A stretch of DNA of 64,000 bases, from assembly GCA_012934845.2 (NCBI GenBank), contig WNNJ02000876.1, forward strand, positions 124,001-188,000. The letters are read 5' to 3'. Within the stretch, counting starts at the first letter, position 1, and every line of letters starts with the position of its first letter. The notes under the pieces were generated by a model. It made no database searches and had not been told where the DNA came from. It was given only the letters and a program-made list of their open reading frames with translations. The stretch comes from Pomphorhynchus laevis. Taxonomy: Eukaryota > Acanthocephala > Palaeacanthocephala > Echinorhynchida > Pomphorhynchidae. The position numbers were made by a program, and so were the translations under genes. Below, in pieces: positions 23,101 through 38,100 of this stretch.

Positions 23101-26100
23101 TTTTGATAATAAAGAAATACCAAAATCATACTTAACTTAAGAGTTTTGAAAAACACGCTCTGCCTGGCCCAATCCACCATAAGAAAGCAATATCGATCCA
23201 GCAATGCACAGACTTGATCTAGACAATTGAAGCTTGAAAGGTCCAGGAGAAAATTTGAAAGGAACTTGACTACTTCCAGATTTGTGCACTTAATTGTTAA
23301 TATGAAGTATTAAATACAATTTAAAGTTTTATTTCAATAAAATAGAAATAAAAATAAAATATATAAAAAGATAAGATAATATTAGATATTTTTATGTCTA
23401 ATATTAAACTATTTAATATTAAATAGTTTTATTTTCATTAACAACTAGTTTTAATTGCTATAAATGTCTTAATACAAAATAAAAAAGTAATACTATTCCT
23501 AGTATCTTGCTGTAAAAATATTTACACATATGCTCTAATGTATATTTATCTCATTTTATATATTTCTGTCTTATATTCAATTTGGTGTTTAAAAATTGCT
23601 TTAATGCATTAATGCAAAAATTCATCTTTCTGAAGCTAATCTTTCTATTTTAAATGGGAGTCAGTGTATTTTATAATTAAAATTTAATAATGTATATATA
23701 AATTTATGTTTAATGCTATTAAAGTGCTTTAAATAATGACTTTGCATGAATTCATACAAAGCATGTATAACTCCTGTTAGACATAACAATGAAATACACA
23801 TCATTTTCGTCATTGCCTTCGTAATATCATACCGAAGAATATGTCGCATTGTTAATGCTCGAATTCAATGAGCTTAGAGAACTCGAACTGAATAATAAAA
23901 CAGTTTTACAATAACCTGTAAACCAAAAAATAGTAGCATAAAATAATAAAATAAACGGTACAACATTGGTATTATTTAATTTCAACTATATTTGTTAATA
24001 TTAAATATTAAATATAATTTTTTAATGTTTATTAAAATATAAATAACTACATTTTATAAGATAACCACTCAAATGAGTGAAATAAAATTATGAATTAAAT
24101 GTAATTAACTCATCTTGTCATCGTACCTTACTTCAGAAACATTTATTGCTAAAATATCGATCTACTAGGCTTAATTAAATATAATGTATTTAATATTAAA
24201 AATTGGTTTGCACATTTATTGCTAAAATATCGGTTTACTATGCTTAATTGAATATAATGTATTTAATATAAAAAATTAGTTTGCAGTATCAAAACGATAC
24301 TGCAAACTACTGCAGGATAAGATTCTACATTGTAGTATACATTGAATGACATTCAGTGTTCATCGTTATGTAGAAAAAAATTGTAAAGAATGAATTGCAT
24401 ATCAAAATTAACCGAAAATTTGAATGGCAATAAGAAATGAAAGCGGAAACGGTAATGTATTGTTTTATGCTTCATCTAATGAATTTAACATCATAGTAAA
24501 GCAAAAACGCAAAAAATAAAATATTAAATAATAAAATATTATAATATATTATTATATTCAATAATATTAAATGTAATATAAAACAAGGAAATTAAATGAA
24601 AATAAGACCAAATCACAATAAAAAATCAACACAGCCATTTATGTCAATAAATGGCTGTGTTGATCAAAATGTCTGCAATACAGAGTTGCCAGTATCGAAT
24701 CCCATATCAAACGATTACCTCTACAATCTAATGTAAGCTAAACCTTATAATTACAATAAACTATCAGTTTTTCAATAACATGAGCTTTAATTCCGATAAA
24801 CTTAAAGTATTAATTTTAATACAAATTGTATAATTTAATTACAATATAGCCGATATGTAGAAGACATAGTATCCGTTGTTTTAGCTTTTTACTAAAATAT
24901 CAAATTAATGTATAAGTTGTGTATACGATGCACTTGAAAGATTCCTATCAAATTGTTAATAGTTTAGCGGTTTTATGAAATTAATAAAAAACAAAGAATG
25001 TAGAATTTTAATTCTTTGTTAAAATGATATTGTAATTGAGTGATTTTAATCATTATTATGATGGTATATAAATGTATTTAATTATTATGTTTGAATTTAT
25101 ATAATAAATAATATTAATATTATTAATAATAATCTCATTAATATTATTAATAATATTACATGTAATATTATTAATAATATAATTATATGTAATATAATAA
25201 TATATTATTAATATATTATATAATATATTAATAATATATTATTATATATAAAATATTATAATATATTATTATATTCAATAATATTAAATGTAATATAAAA
25301 CAAGGAAATTAAATGAAAATAAGACCAAATCACACAATTTCGTTTTTATAATAAAATGATCTGGCAATAAAAAATTTGAATTAAATTAATGAAAAATTAA
25401 AAAATGTAATGGTTTAATTATTATAATTTGATAACTAATGCGATTATTTGAGGTGCAACTGTTGTATTTTATAATTGAAATCTAATAATGAATTTTAGTA
25501 CAATAAGACAATAGCACATAGCACACAAAACGGTCGCTACCATTATCTATTTGTCACCAAAAATTAACAAAGTTATAAAAATTAATATTTCAGTAATATC
25601 AAAACGATATTGGAGTAATATTACATTTGAGTAATATTACCAGTAACAATTATTACTGTTAAAATATGTGTGATTTTGTATCGTTAAACTGAATTTTGCC
25701 CAAGTCTTTGTTAGAGTACTTTGCGTATGCTTTAAATGTATATTAACAACTGCTAATATTTGAGGTTATTTGAAGTCAGAATGCATACTACATCTGTAAA
25801 AATTCATTCTTTAATTTCAAACAATACATGTAATCTTGGATTTATCGTTAAACGTCGTTTCCGGTTATATTCGATCTAATAGTCAAGGCAACGTTCCATT
25901 CCAAATAGTAGTGTTGTATTCAATGATTAGAATCGAGAGACCAATTCGATTCTGACGGATATTAACCTTAAGGTAAGAGATAATTAATAAGAGATGCATA
26001 ATACGCAAGCTTTAAAAATAGCTTTTCAAGTAAAAGCAAATTGTAATATTTATAATTGAATACTTAATATAATTCAATATTAAATAAAAATATTATTTAT

Positions 26101-29100
26101 ACTGTCAATATAAATTGTATGACTAAAAAATTTATGACTAAAATTTTTAAATTTCAAAATCACTGTAAATTAATAATTTAATACGAATGTTATTCTTCCG
26201 TATCAATAGATTTTGATTAAATTTCTTAATTGTTTTCATTGCTTGCTCTAAGAATATAAGGAAGCTAATGTACAATTTCAATTATATTTAATGATACACC
26301 AAAATAATTATGAGACAGTTGTTTAAGAAAGATTATTAAATTTATATTTTATAAATGTCATTTTATGTAGATTATAAATTAATATTTTAAAGAAATCTTA
26401 ATCGGAATTATTTTAAATTAGTAATTTTAATTAATTTTAATATTTTTATTTATATGAAAATTAAAAAATGATTTTTTATCGTAATACAAATATGCTACTA
26501 TTATTTGGTAAATTATATTTCAATAATATTTCGAAATGAATTGTAAATGAATATATTTTAATAATATTAGACAAATAGCTAACAACTTTAAGAACTTGAA
26601 TACATTGAGTTTGTATAAATGATTATCAGTAATTGATTTGTTTATAATCAGTGAAAATAAGTATAAAATAAATAAAAGTAAAATTAATAAAATAAAAAAT
26701 TATTGAATCAAAGAAAAAGGGGAATTTTATTTGATATTTCACTAACCTCTGTTATCATCTTTAGAAATAATTCAGAAAACATCTTCAGAAATAATCTTCA
26801 GGTAATTTTCTGAAGATGCTAACTGAAATTAGCGAAATATCAAATAAAATTTTACTTCTTTTTTATCCTGCTACAAATATAATAGATCTTAATATTATAA
26901 AATATTTTAAATATTATACATATATTCTCAATAAATCTATTAATTAAAATTAAATTTATTATTTTATAATAAATATGAGTAAAAGAATATTTTTTATAAA
27001 TAAAATAGTAATTTTTTCAATAAAAAGTAATTTCTTTTGCAAAACAAACTTTAAAATTAACTTTAAAATTTATTCTGCCATAACTGCGATAAAACATTAT
27101 ATATTTAACCCGAAAGTTGCAATTTGTCTTGATTTCTTTAAAATTTTCTACCTTCCGAATTAATATAAATTTATTTTAATTTAGTCTTGTGGTGGTTTAA
27201 TAATTGAAAATTTTAAAGAAAAATAAATATTATTTATAAAATAATATGTAATATTATTACAATATTAATATTATTACATACAATTATTACATATTATTAA
27301 TATGTAATAATATTATTTTAAAATGATATTATTTTAAAAATAAATATGTATTCTTTTAAATTTTAAAAGAATACATTCACCCGTTGGTGTTTGTGATTGC
27401 TAGCGGACAGAGTCTTAGACGGTTGGTGAAATTTGATACGCTGCAGACAACACAGTTAAAATATTAGTTTATAAAATATCTGAAGTTAAATAAGTTGATT
27501 ATCCTGATTGCAAAAACTTATTAAGGTCAAACTTATTTGGTCATTAACTTTCGCTATTTGGTCTTTAACTATCTGATTTTAAACAAAAGATTATATCGAT
27601 TATCAAAGATCTATAGAGACAACCGTTTACATCACTTATGGGTAACAATAGATCCGCAATGCATTTTAATCCGGTCACGACACTAGAATTTAAAGCTGAT
27701 AACATAGAACTTTGAAGCTGATAAATATATCAAAGTAAGAGCAGGATGAACATTCGGCCCCTGATGTATTTAAACTTGCCCATTTATGATCTACATTATA
27801 ACAGTAGTTTTCTTAAAAATACTGTGGATAACAATGTTTATAATATATGATACCGATATGCTTGCACATATATAATATCATATAATATATGATATTATAT
27901 ATCATATATTATATGATATTATATATCATATATTATATGATATAGGGGTTTATATATAAAAGGGGTTTCTATTTGACCTTGTTGTTCACTCCCTATAGGA
28001 TTTCTGTCTATTAGTAAAATTATTCCTTCCACCTGATAAGCTAACCACAGGCTCTGTTAAAACAACTGCAAATGTAAAAGTTTGTTTGATCTTTAACAGA
28101 ACTATGAAAGATGCAAATTGAACAAATTTCATCTTGCCATGGCTACTTGTATTACGTACAATAGTCAGTACTTTCTTAATCGATTAAAGAGGGTTAAAGA
28201 GTGTGTTTCTTTCGCATTTGATAAACATCTATAGGAAAGAAAATTGTTTAAATCCTGTTTACACCTTATAGCTAACAATGCCTATAAGTTTTACTCTTGC
28301 ATTTCTTTTCATAATGATAAGATTTTATTAATAAAAAAACAAAAATGGAATAAATATGAGTTCAGTCAAACAAAAAATAAGTTCACTATTCTACCTTATC
28401 TTCACTCAGCAAGTTTTCTATTCCATTTACGGCCTCAAATCCATATGGATCTAAGACCCCAGCCAATCCAACACGCCGCATTCCGATTGAACCAACCGGG
28501 GTCTTTCACCCCCCCCCCGAAGAGTCCAATCGGCGCGGACTATGCTGGGTAAACGAGAGACGAGGAGCTTAAGAAACCTTAGCCTTTGCTCTGGGGAACG
28601 TCCTCTTGAAAAGAAGACTAATCCCGAGATGGCCCAAGTGCCCCAAAGGCGCACCTAGGTTTTCCTTTTCAACGACAGATGCTTGGCCCGTTTCAGAGCC
28701 CACCTAGCTCTATTCAGGATACGTTTGAGTCTATCCAGGTCAGCTTTCGCCGATCAGTTCACCGAAACGGTGAACCCCATGTATTTTACTCGACTTGTTA
28801 AGGAAGGGAGTGGTTCATAGGCAAATATGGAGGAGAGCGTCGAGAGTGCTAGTCTCTTAAGTTTTTTTCTTCGTCGCAGGAGTGCCATAAAAGACTATCA
28901 ACTGCGATTTAGCGGAGTTTAAGACAAGGTTGGACTTGGGTAACTGGTCTTTTAATCTTAAAAAGAAGCGGCTGATATCAGAGACTACGTATTTGCACCT
29001 GCGTCCAATGAACAGGGCTGTGGTGTCATCAGCGTACACAACTAGACGTTGATCACGTTTAAATATTTTAAATAGAATAATTGAGGCAGCAAGATATAAG

Positions 29101-32100
29101 ATTGGAGAAAGTGGTGAACCTTGAGGCACACCCGTAATAGGGTAGAACTGACGCGCATCAGGGTCGTCATCATAATAAAATCGCTTGGTGTACAGCTGTA
29201 TCTCCATCCTGTACACAATTCTCGCAGACAACCCGAGGGACCTGAGAGAAGAGATAACAAAGGAAATGGAGATGTGGTCAATGCAGCGGAAAAATCAAGG
29301 AAAACAGCCACAGCGAGTTGATGACTATTCTCCTGACAAAACCGATGAACTTCACAGACCGCTGAATGGACCGAGCGACCTTTGACGAAACAATGGAAAC
29401 AAGGTGGGATTAAATTACGCCTACTAAGATGAACGCAGTTTCAACGCGCAAGCGCTTTTTCGTAGATCGAGACGAGGGAATTTTGAATTGAAATGGACCG
29501 CAGGTCTTTAGGGCAAGATACCGGATACTTTTTAGGTATAAAAATTCTCCTACTAATGTTGATGCCGGCCACAAAAGCTGACAGACACGAGAAGAGAGTG
29601 GAGCGACGGATTTGGAGGTGCCCTAAAGAGACCCCCAGGCGTTGAGAATATCTGTGACACATAAGTCTCTACTCCTGAAGTATCCTCAAGGCGGGATTAT
29701 TTGCGGTGATCGAGTGGCTCCATAATTGTGTAGGGATAGTGACTACTCCAAAACTTAGTCAAGACCTATATTACCAATCCAACCCAATGCCCTATCCCTC
29801 CAACAGACAAACTTCTCCTTCTTGAATATCTTCCAGAAGGACGACTGGGATGGATTAAGGGAAGCAATGCTAGCCCTATCTCTACCCAGTTGAAGCCTAT
29901 ATCTAGTGCTCCAATATTCTTTCGAGAGAACTTGCCTGGCAGAAGCAGAGAGATTGGGAAGAGACGGAGCAAATATGCTAAGGTCTTGAGTTTTGTCGCA
30001 GTGGGGTCAAAAATGCGACCTTTATAGGTTGTCGAAAGCAACGCTGTAGCTTGCGAAGAAAGGTAGAAATTAAATTCGGTTTAACTCTCATTCCCAATTC
30101 GGGGAAGCGTTGGATAGCTGCCTGGAAGAAAGCCACTCTGATCGGGTCAAAGTGGAATCTTCTACGAAGCAGCGTATCCTCTTCTATCCGCAAGCGAATT
30201 AGATCATGAGAGGTGAACAGATGTTGTCGCGACTGCTCCGTACAGAAGGGTTTTAACAACCACCTTTCATGGAGCAGTAATAAGTCGAGGAGTGAGTTCG
30301 TTGATGTGCAATGAAAGGTAGGGGACGGTGGTTTGTGAATAAGATAACCGTTCCTGGCTCTGCGGAGTGCTGCATTAATCCAACGACCAGTTCTGTCGTT
30401 GAAATTATCTAGTACCATGTCATAGCCGCTATCAGTAATACCGTCCAGGAGGTCACGGTTATTGTGAATCTCACCTGGATGGATGTAGACATTGGCCAGA
30501 CTGAGGCGTTTACCGTGCTTACTGAGTGAAACTACTAAACAAGAAAGGACTGAACAAGAATAGGTGAGTAGAAGGGACGATCTTAAGGAGCATTTAACTA
30601 GGGTTAAAAAACCTTGAGATGAAGAAGAGTGAGGTGGGGTTAGGTACGGAGTATAGTTGGAACACATGTGCTTTGGTAAGAATCGAGTAATGTCCTGGGG
30701 GAACGGATAGCCCGCGTCTCCTGAAGGACTATAACATCTGCGTCTCTACCAGATAAAAGTCTAAGGGCAGAAGCACCTCTCGATATCCATTGAAGGATAT
30801 TCAGTGAAAAAGGCTCAGGTTTATTCACCAGATAAGTTGGACGGGGAAGCCAACCTAGACAGAGCTAGGTGCAGGAAGGTTTCCCTTCCCGTCACAAGCT
30901 CCGTCTAGGGTCGGAACCCCTGGACGATAAAGTAAACTCTATTTGATAGAGTTTACTTTTTAATTCCTTATTCTAATCTGGATCGATTATCGCATAAGAA
31001 AAGTTTCAGTTCAAATTCAGTATCTTCCAACGTCTTTAGACCAAAGACGTTTTTATTTTATTTATTTATTTTACCAAGCATCTGAAGACGCTTTAAGTAT
31101 AGAGAAAATATATAATTTATAAATAAATATTATAATAATTTAATTTGTTTAATAATATAACAATAATACATTTGTAATACATTCATAAATTTAATTAGAA
31201 TTTATTCGCTAATTATTAATCAAATAGTGACGAGTAAAAATACTCGAGTAATTGAAGAAATTTATAAAATTGTAAGACTTCATCGATTGGAGATAAATAA
31301 TTACTTAGGGTTTATTGAATTTATGAACCTACATTGATAATTGCTTAATAATTAATCTAGGTAGCTAATAACAAGCCTAATAATAAACAAATTACGATCA
31401 TTTCGCTAAAATGATCTTGGGGATCATAAAATCCCCAAGTGCCTAATATTCCGGTTTACAATTGTTTACATGCAATTGATTCTATCAATTGCATATAAAA
31501 ATTTAGTTTTCCTAAAAAAAGTCGGTAACCGATTGATCGCTTAGACACTCGAATATACAAGTGGCATTGCCTCGCTGAACCGCTACGCTTATCGTGGTCT
31601 GAGGAAAGTCGTTGATCGAATTTCACCTGTGGTCCTGGACATCATCTTTCCGATCTCTTCGATAAAATACGAGATTTCCTTGCCCAAGACACCCAAGGAC
31701 TTAACAGCTACTGGAACAAATGTATAGATCCTATTATCGATCTCGTTGTACTTTTCCTTCTTGCATTCTGCAAAAGCTGCTACCTCACCAGTCCGAACGA
31801 CTGCTTTATCCTCGTAACTCGCCGCTAGAGGATTTATGCAGGTAGCGGCCCATGTGTAATTTTGGTTTTAATTAAATTGGTTTTATATTTAAATTGATAG
31901 TATTAATACTATATTATAGTAAATAATACTATTTTACTATATAATACTATATAATACTATATAATACTATATTATAGCAATATTAATTTTGTGATTTAAT
32001 TAGGATATAATAATCTTTTATAAAATATGTTTGCTTTAAAAATTAAAGTGTTTAAATAATTTAATCTGATGTTCTCTTTATAAAAAGTTTTAAAATAAAT

Positions 32101-35100
32101 TAAAAATTTTAAAATAAATTAATTAATTTTATTTTTAATAAATGGGTTATTTAACTCAAGAAAAATGAATAATAATATTTTCCAAATATATTGTATAAAT
32201 TATAATTATATTAAGATAATTACATAAATAATTCACAACTTAAGAAAATTAAAAGCTCATCATTAATTCCATAAAACGATAATTAAGCATTAAGAAAAAT
32301 AACAAAAATTTTATATGCTGCATAAACATTTATTAAAAGCGAATTTGACAATACCTTTTCATCGCTTGCAATCCACTGAAACGCCTTCAGTTTGCCAGGT
32401 TAATATTTAATTTGGTAGATAAAATACACGAATCTCGTATAGTTCCTTTTATTCGAAATACTCTGTGCAGACCATATTACACACTTCTCTTAAGTGTCTT
32501 TTCTAGTATAATATTTCATTAACATACGTTTGTATTAAAATTATAGCGTCCATCTTCAGCAACTGTATCATTTACTTTTTAGTAATTTGTCAAGAATTCC
32601 AATTAATACTTTTTCATAAAACTCGATTGAAAACGTTATATATTCCAGTAAAGTTCTTTTCTAATATTTAGAATGCCAAATATTTGTCAAGTATACACCA
32701 CTACAGCATCTCCACAGTTTTAAACATAGAATTGCAAGGTGAAATATATTTTACTCGATCCATATGTAACTTGATATAATAAGTGGTTGTTTCAGTGGAA
32801 TATCCAAAATAGAATTATAAGACGGCAAATTAATATGTCCGAATCGAATATTTGTGTGCACATATGGAATTCAAACCGTTTATACACACGGCTGTCTTTG
32901 TTTCCTCTTATTCATAACGTATTACTATCAATCTTGATTATTATTAATACGTTTTGCGATTAACATGGTAATAGATTACCTTTGGATACCCAAATCTATC
33001 ACAACGAGAAACTCGGTATCTCTCCCTCAACGACTTCCTGATTGACTAATATCAGTAAATTTTTGATCACTTTTTAAGAATAATATTTCATAAGGCTCCT
33101 GATTACATGTATCAACCATCACAACGGCTTTCTTCAATATATAAGAGCAATGAATATCCTTCAATTAAAACCTAAATAGCCGGATTTGAATATTACTTCT
33201 AAACAAATCCGATCAATTGCCGAATAAAGCTCATTTTAAGTTTTGTATTCAACGTCATTTCGGTCATTACACAAAGTTCATGATCAAAAGTGATTACAGA
33301 TAATAAGATCGATTGATCATTTAAAATTTTGGATTTACAGCTTAGATTCTTAATTATCATAGCGAATTTACACAATGAATGAATTAGTTCGCTTGGTAGT
33401 CCAATATTTACAATTAATAGCAAGGTGTTCGCTATCACTTTTAATCTGACTTTATGATATCTGAAATCTGACTTGAAATCTAACACAAAGAACATAATGT
33501 AGACTGCTTAAAATAATGATGAAAGATGGAAATCCATTCCCGCCTAAGCTGTCTGTCTCGAAATTCAATCCCCCTATGCCATAACTTCCTCTATGTACAC
33601 GGAAAAATGCGAATTCCAGATTTACATAATTTACTAGTAAAGGTTACCCCATACATATTAAAATATTGTTAGTGTGTTAACATGATATTATAAATTAATA
33701 ATATAATAATTTATATTATTTTATTAAATGATTCAAATTCGTCATCTTATCAATAATATACAATTTCTTTAAATATTTAATATCAACACGTAACGAGTGA
33801 GATGGAATAATATAAGTTATTTATTATTTACATAATAAATACAAAAATGTTATTAAATTTTTTATAAATTTAAAGAAACCAAGAACGTGAGTGAAAAAGT
33901 TTAACAAGTCACCCAACGACCTTGCGGAATTTTAGAATGAAACCTTTTCACTAACTTTCTGCGTTCCTATGAATTTATAAAATTTTAAAAAAAGAAATAA
34001 ATGGATATTTTTTATGTTATAAATTCAATTCATTTCTAATATATCTTAAATAATAAATGATTTAAACTTATTGATAAATTATTATATAGTTAATAAATTA
34101 TTACAAGTTATTAAATTATAATAAATTCGTTGATATATATATATTCGTTGTAATATACTGATTGCCTAGTGTAATAGTACTGCTAAGCTGTAAATTCTTC
34201 GATTTTATTCTACAGTCGCTTTTAATTATTTTAAATCATTATTCCAGCATAATAAAAACAATATTAAAATCGAATTTCGAGATGATGTACTAAAGATAAG
34301 AATGAACGAACGACATAAATAACATTTCAAAGATACTTAGAGTAATTTTAAAGAATTTTTAATCACCTAAGCTGTAAATAATAAAATAAGAAGTTATTGT
34401 TTGGAATTAAATAATTATCATATTAAAAAATTCGGAGCAGTATAATTGATTTTTCAAAATCATAATATTTCCACTTTAATAATGATAACTTATTGCTTGT
34501 ATTATGTGATGACACGATTATATATAAAAATATATCATTCAAACATAACTGATGTTGATCCATTTTTTATTTAAAAGTTTAGATCAGGATCAATAAACAC
34601 TAATTTACTTTTATATTTCGCCAGCAGCTTCTTCCATAATCAGAAACTAAACGCATAATAAATATTTTCTAAAAATATTTTTAATACATTTAATGCAATA
34701 TTTAAATACATTTAAATATTTTTTAAATGTCATTCATTATAACGGTATAAAGCTTTTCCTTTATTAGTTTTTTAATTTATAGTTTTCTTACAACTTTATG
34801 ATTTTTTAAAATTTAATATTATTCAGACCAACAATATCCAATATAGAAACGACCAGAGTGACGAAATGGGTTGTAGTCAAGGATATTAATGTTAAAGAGC
34901 CAATAAGTATTCCCATCTAGATTACATTGTGATACATCAATGTGTCCAAGCGTCATTCGCATAAAAATAAGATTAATTTCATGTTAAACAACAAACTTAA
35001 TCCACTAAACGTCAGAAAGAAATCATTGTACTTTTAGCTTCTGATTATGCTAGCAGTATTTTTTAAAGTCATTTTTTCTAAATGACATTTTTTTAATGAA

Positions 35101-38100
35101 AATATGTCATATAAGAATGAACTTAATTGTACGTTTTGTTTCTGGTGATGATGGCAGCAGCTAGAGTGAAATATAAAAATATATTAATGTTTATTTATAC
35201 TCCACTAAACTTTTAAAACCGAAATTTTATCATTTTATTTTCTTAAAAAAAATTTATTTTCATTTTATAAAGGACATGCCCATATTTATTATACAAATAT
35301 GTATCAAATATTTTTGAATGTTATATTTTTATATAAAATCGATTCATCCCATAATATAAACAATAAGTTTTCATTATTAAAGTGGAAATAATTATGATTT
35401 AGGAATATCAGTTATATAATAACAATGAAATGATATTGTTTTATTATAAATCAATTATTAATTTAATCAAAATCTAATCATTGAGAAAAAAATAAACACA
35501 AAATAAAATAATAAAATTTTTAATAATTCTTTGAATTTGTTAAAATTCGTTACATTTGTCAAAATTAATTCACAACTGTATTTATTATTGAATTTCACTC
35601 AGTCAGTATTATACATTATATGCTATATATGTCAATTTTGGTCAATATTAAATTAATTTTATCATCGCCTATTTTGTGCTTAACAAACTATCGTCATTAA
35701 GATTTCGTATCCACAAATTTTTATTGACGAAATATATAATTATAATACATATATTTATTAAATCTTAAAAGAGTAAGCATTAATAATATGTAATCACTTA
35801 GTGACTTTGCATATTTCCAAGGGGTATAAAATCATTTTGTATTACGAATGTGTTATGATAAGTAAATAGTCGATAACTTCAAGCCTCACAATTATCAGAA
35901 AGTATTGATTTAGGCGCAATGCATAATCCTAGATAAACCGCATTGTACATCTATATTCCCAGTAAAATTTATAAAATGAAAAGTTATGAACGTGAAATTA
36001 TCGATGTTTAACAAACATGATTAACTAGAACAAAACATTGAGACAACATGCTAGTTTACTCAAGAATAAATATTCAAGCCATGTATAAAAGTTATGATAT
36101 GAACTTCAAGAGATTGAAATTTTGTTTAAAGTTGTTATCAAAGAACTTGTATGTGATTTAAATGGAGCCAAGTGCTTGTAGTATAATTTAGAATTTTAAT
36201 TGTATCTATCTGACTTAGATTCAAGTATCACGTGAATTCTTTCATAGGTCTAGTTAAACTATGAAATAATTAAAAAAAATGACAAAAAAGGTGAATAAAG
36301 CTAGTCGAAATTTTAAGAATCGCCATAATATATAATCATATTGACTTCAAAATCATTTAAATAATTTCATAGATACAAATTTTAAACTAGGCTACTATAG
36401 AAATAAAATAGTTGTCTTATCACTTTTATCAAAAGTGATAAGAGTTAATTGACATGTGGAAAATTACGTGAAATACGTTCAAGAGAAAAGTAAATTTTTT
36501 TACTAATTGCCATTATATATATTGTTTTTTTTTAAATCATTTTAATAATTTAGAAGGTGCATATTTTGACAATTATTTATTCAATTATTTATTTATTTTG
36601 ACAATTATCTATCGACATATTTAGACACATTTTAACAATTTATAAAAATTGACTTTAATTTTAAATTTCAATTTTAAATTTTAAATTGATATAAGTTATA
36701 TAAAATATAATTACATAATAAATGTATTTATAAACAAATTTATCCAGGTAGCCTTATTCTTAAACCCATATTCAATATAGAAACATTAAATTAACATCAA
36801 TTAAAACTACTTTTAATTTATATCGTAAAGATGTAATTATATTAATAAATGTAATTACATAATTTTATTATTATGTTTAATTTATAAATAATGTAATATA
36901 CGTAGACTTAGTTACCTAATCTAATTACCAACCTTTAGTATAAATAAAATGTTCGAAATAGTCACAAAAGCGCATTGTTCAGAATACGTATATACATTCG
37001 GAAAACATATTCGTTTTATTGATATTTTAATACTCATTTTTTGACATAACTCAAGATACACAAACTTTAAAAGAACTCTTATTAAGTTTGCTATGCTGAT
37101 TACTTTCGTCTGAATGTAATCAGCCTAGAAATTATTTCTATTTTAAAATTAATTTAAACGAAATAATTAAATTTCGTTTGAATTAATTAATTTAATCACT
37201 AAACAAACAATGGGTGCAATATTAATGATATTGCAAGCAATTGTCTCCCCCAAGTTTGTTTTGGCAAATGTCGTAACAATTGTGTGGATCTGCGTCATTT
37301 TATTTAGACGCCGTGGAAAGTGATTCCAAAAATTAACAATTTATGTACGATTTTTAAAGTTGATTAAAGTTATAACCAACTTTATTTTGGTAAATTCTAA
37401 GAACATGTTACCTTAAAAGCCTGATCACTTTCCATAAGCGTAAGCAAAATCTGTGGTAAAGGTTTATTAACATGTTCAAATAACACGGAATTATGATTAT
37501 ATCCGTTGCTCCTGTTGTTATGCTGATTTGAGGTAGATGAACCATTCATTTCGGGTTGTTCCATCGTTTCATCACTGACCGACTCAAAGTGGCGACAGTT
37601 TTCAACAAGCACCGACAAAATCGTCTGAGATGTGTTTTGCTGACTATCAGCAGTGACTTGTCTATTAAATACACTATTGCTATTGCATTTAAATGACTCG
37701 TAATCAGTAGAAGTATCTGGCACAATGGGACTTTGCGACCATATAGAGGAACTTGACTGTTTAACATGATTTTGTTCGGATGAAAAATGCTGGTGTTGGT
37801 GAAATAGTTGATCAATCAAGGTATCTCGTTGTTGGTTGTGCCCGTCTTGTTGTTGGAGATGGTGGTTTCCTTCTGTATTGTTTTGGTCGTTGTCTGGTTG
37901 ATTATTAGAATTATTATCATGACAAACTAAATGACGGCCGGAATTGGAATTAATCATTTGCTGTACTCCTCCTTTATGATGCGGAGTAACTGGAGATGAC
38001 GGTGACGGTACGATGCTATTGCAGTATTCAGCGTCCTTGTATTTTCTTTCGTTTAGCGAATTACTACCTTCATAGGATGTTACTGTTCTTTCCATAAACG

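Larger units (their letters stand above)
23289..28437. other. Large receptor intron, left part: AT-rich, gene-free
   Basis: Part of the 14.1-kb intron between receptor exons. Nothing coding is recognised. It contains the hairpins and direct repeats listed separately and much homopolymer-like AT sequence. Confidence 0.6.

Noticed and set aside
33199-33495. 98-codon minus-strand frame resembling nuclear-receptor LBD helices 5-8
   Set aside because: The real helix 6-8 exon is at 19260-19413, with far better motifs and matching phase. The resemblance here ([11 protein letters not shown]) is short and would duplicate that region.
34150-34215. Second tRNA-like stretch (CCTAGTGTAATAGTAC and TTCGATTTT)
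   Set aside because: No clover-leaf folds; AT-rich chance similarity is likely.
34867-35000. Minus-strand frame containing [19 protein letters not shown]
   Set aside because: Only about 45 codons, no family, and inside a foldback element; within chance.
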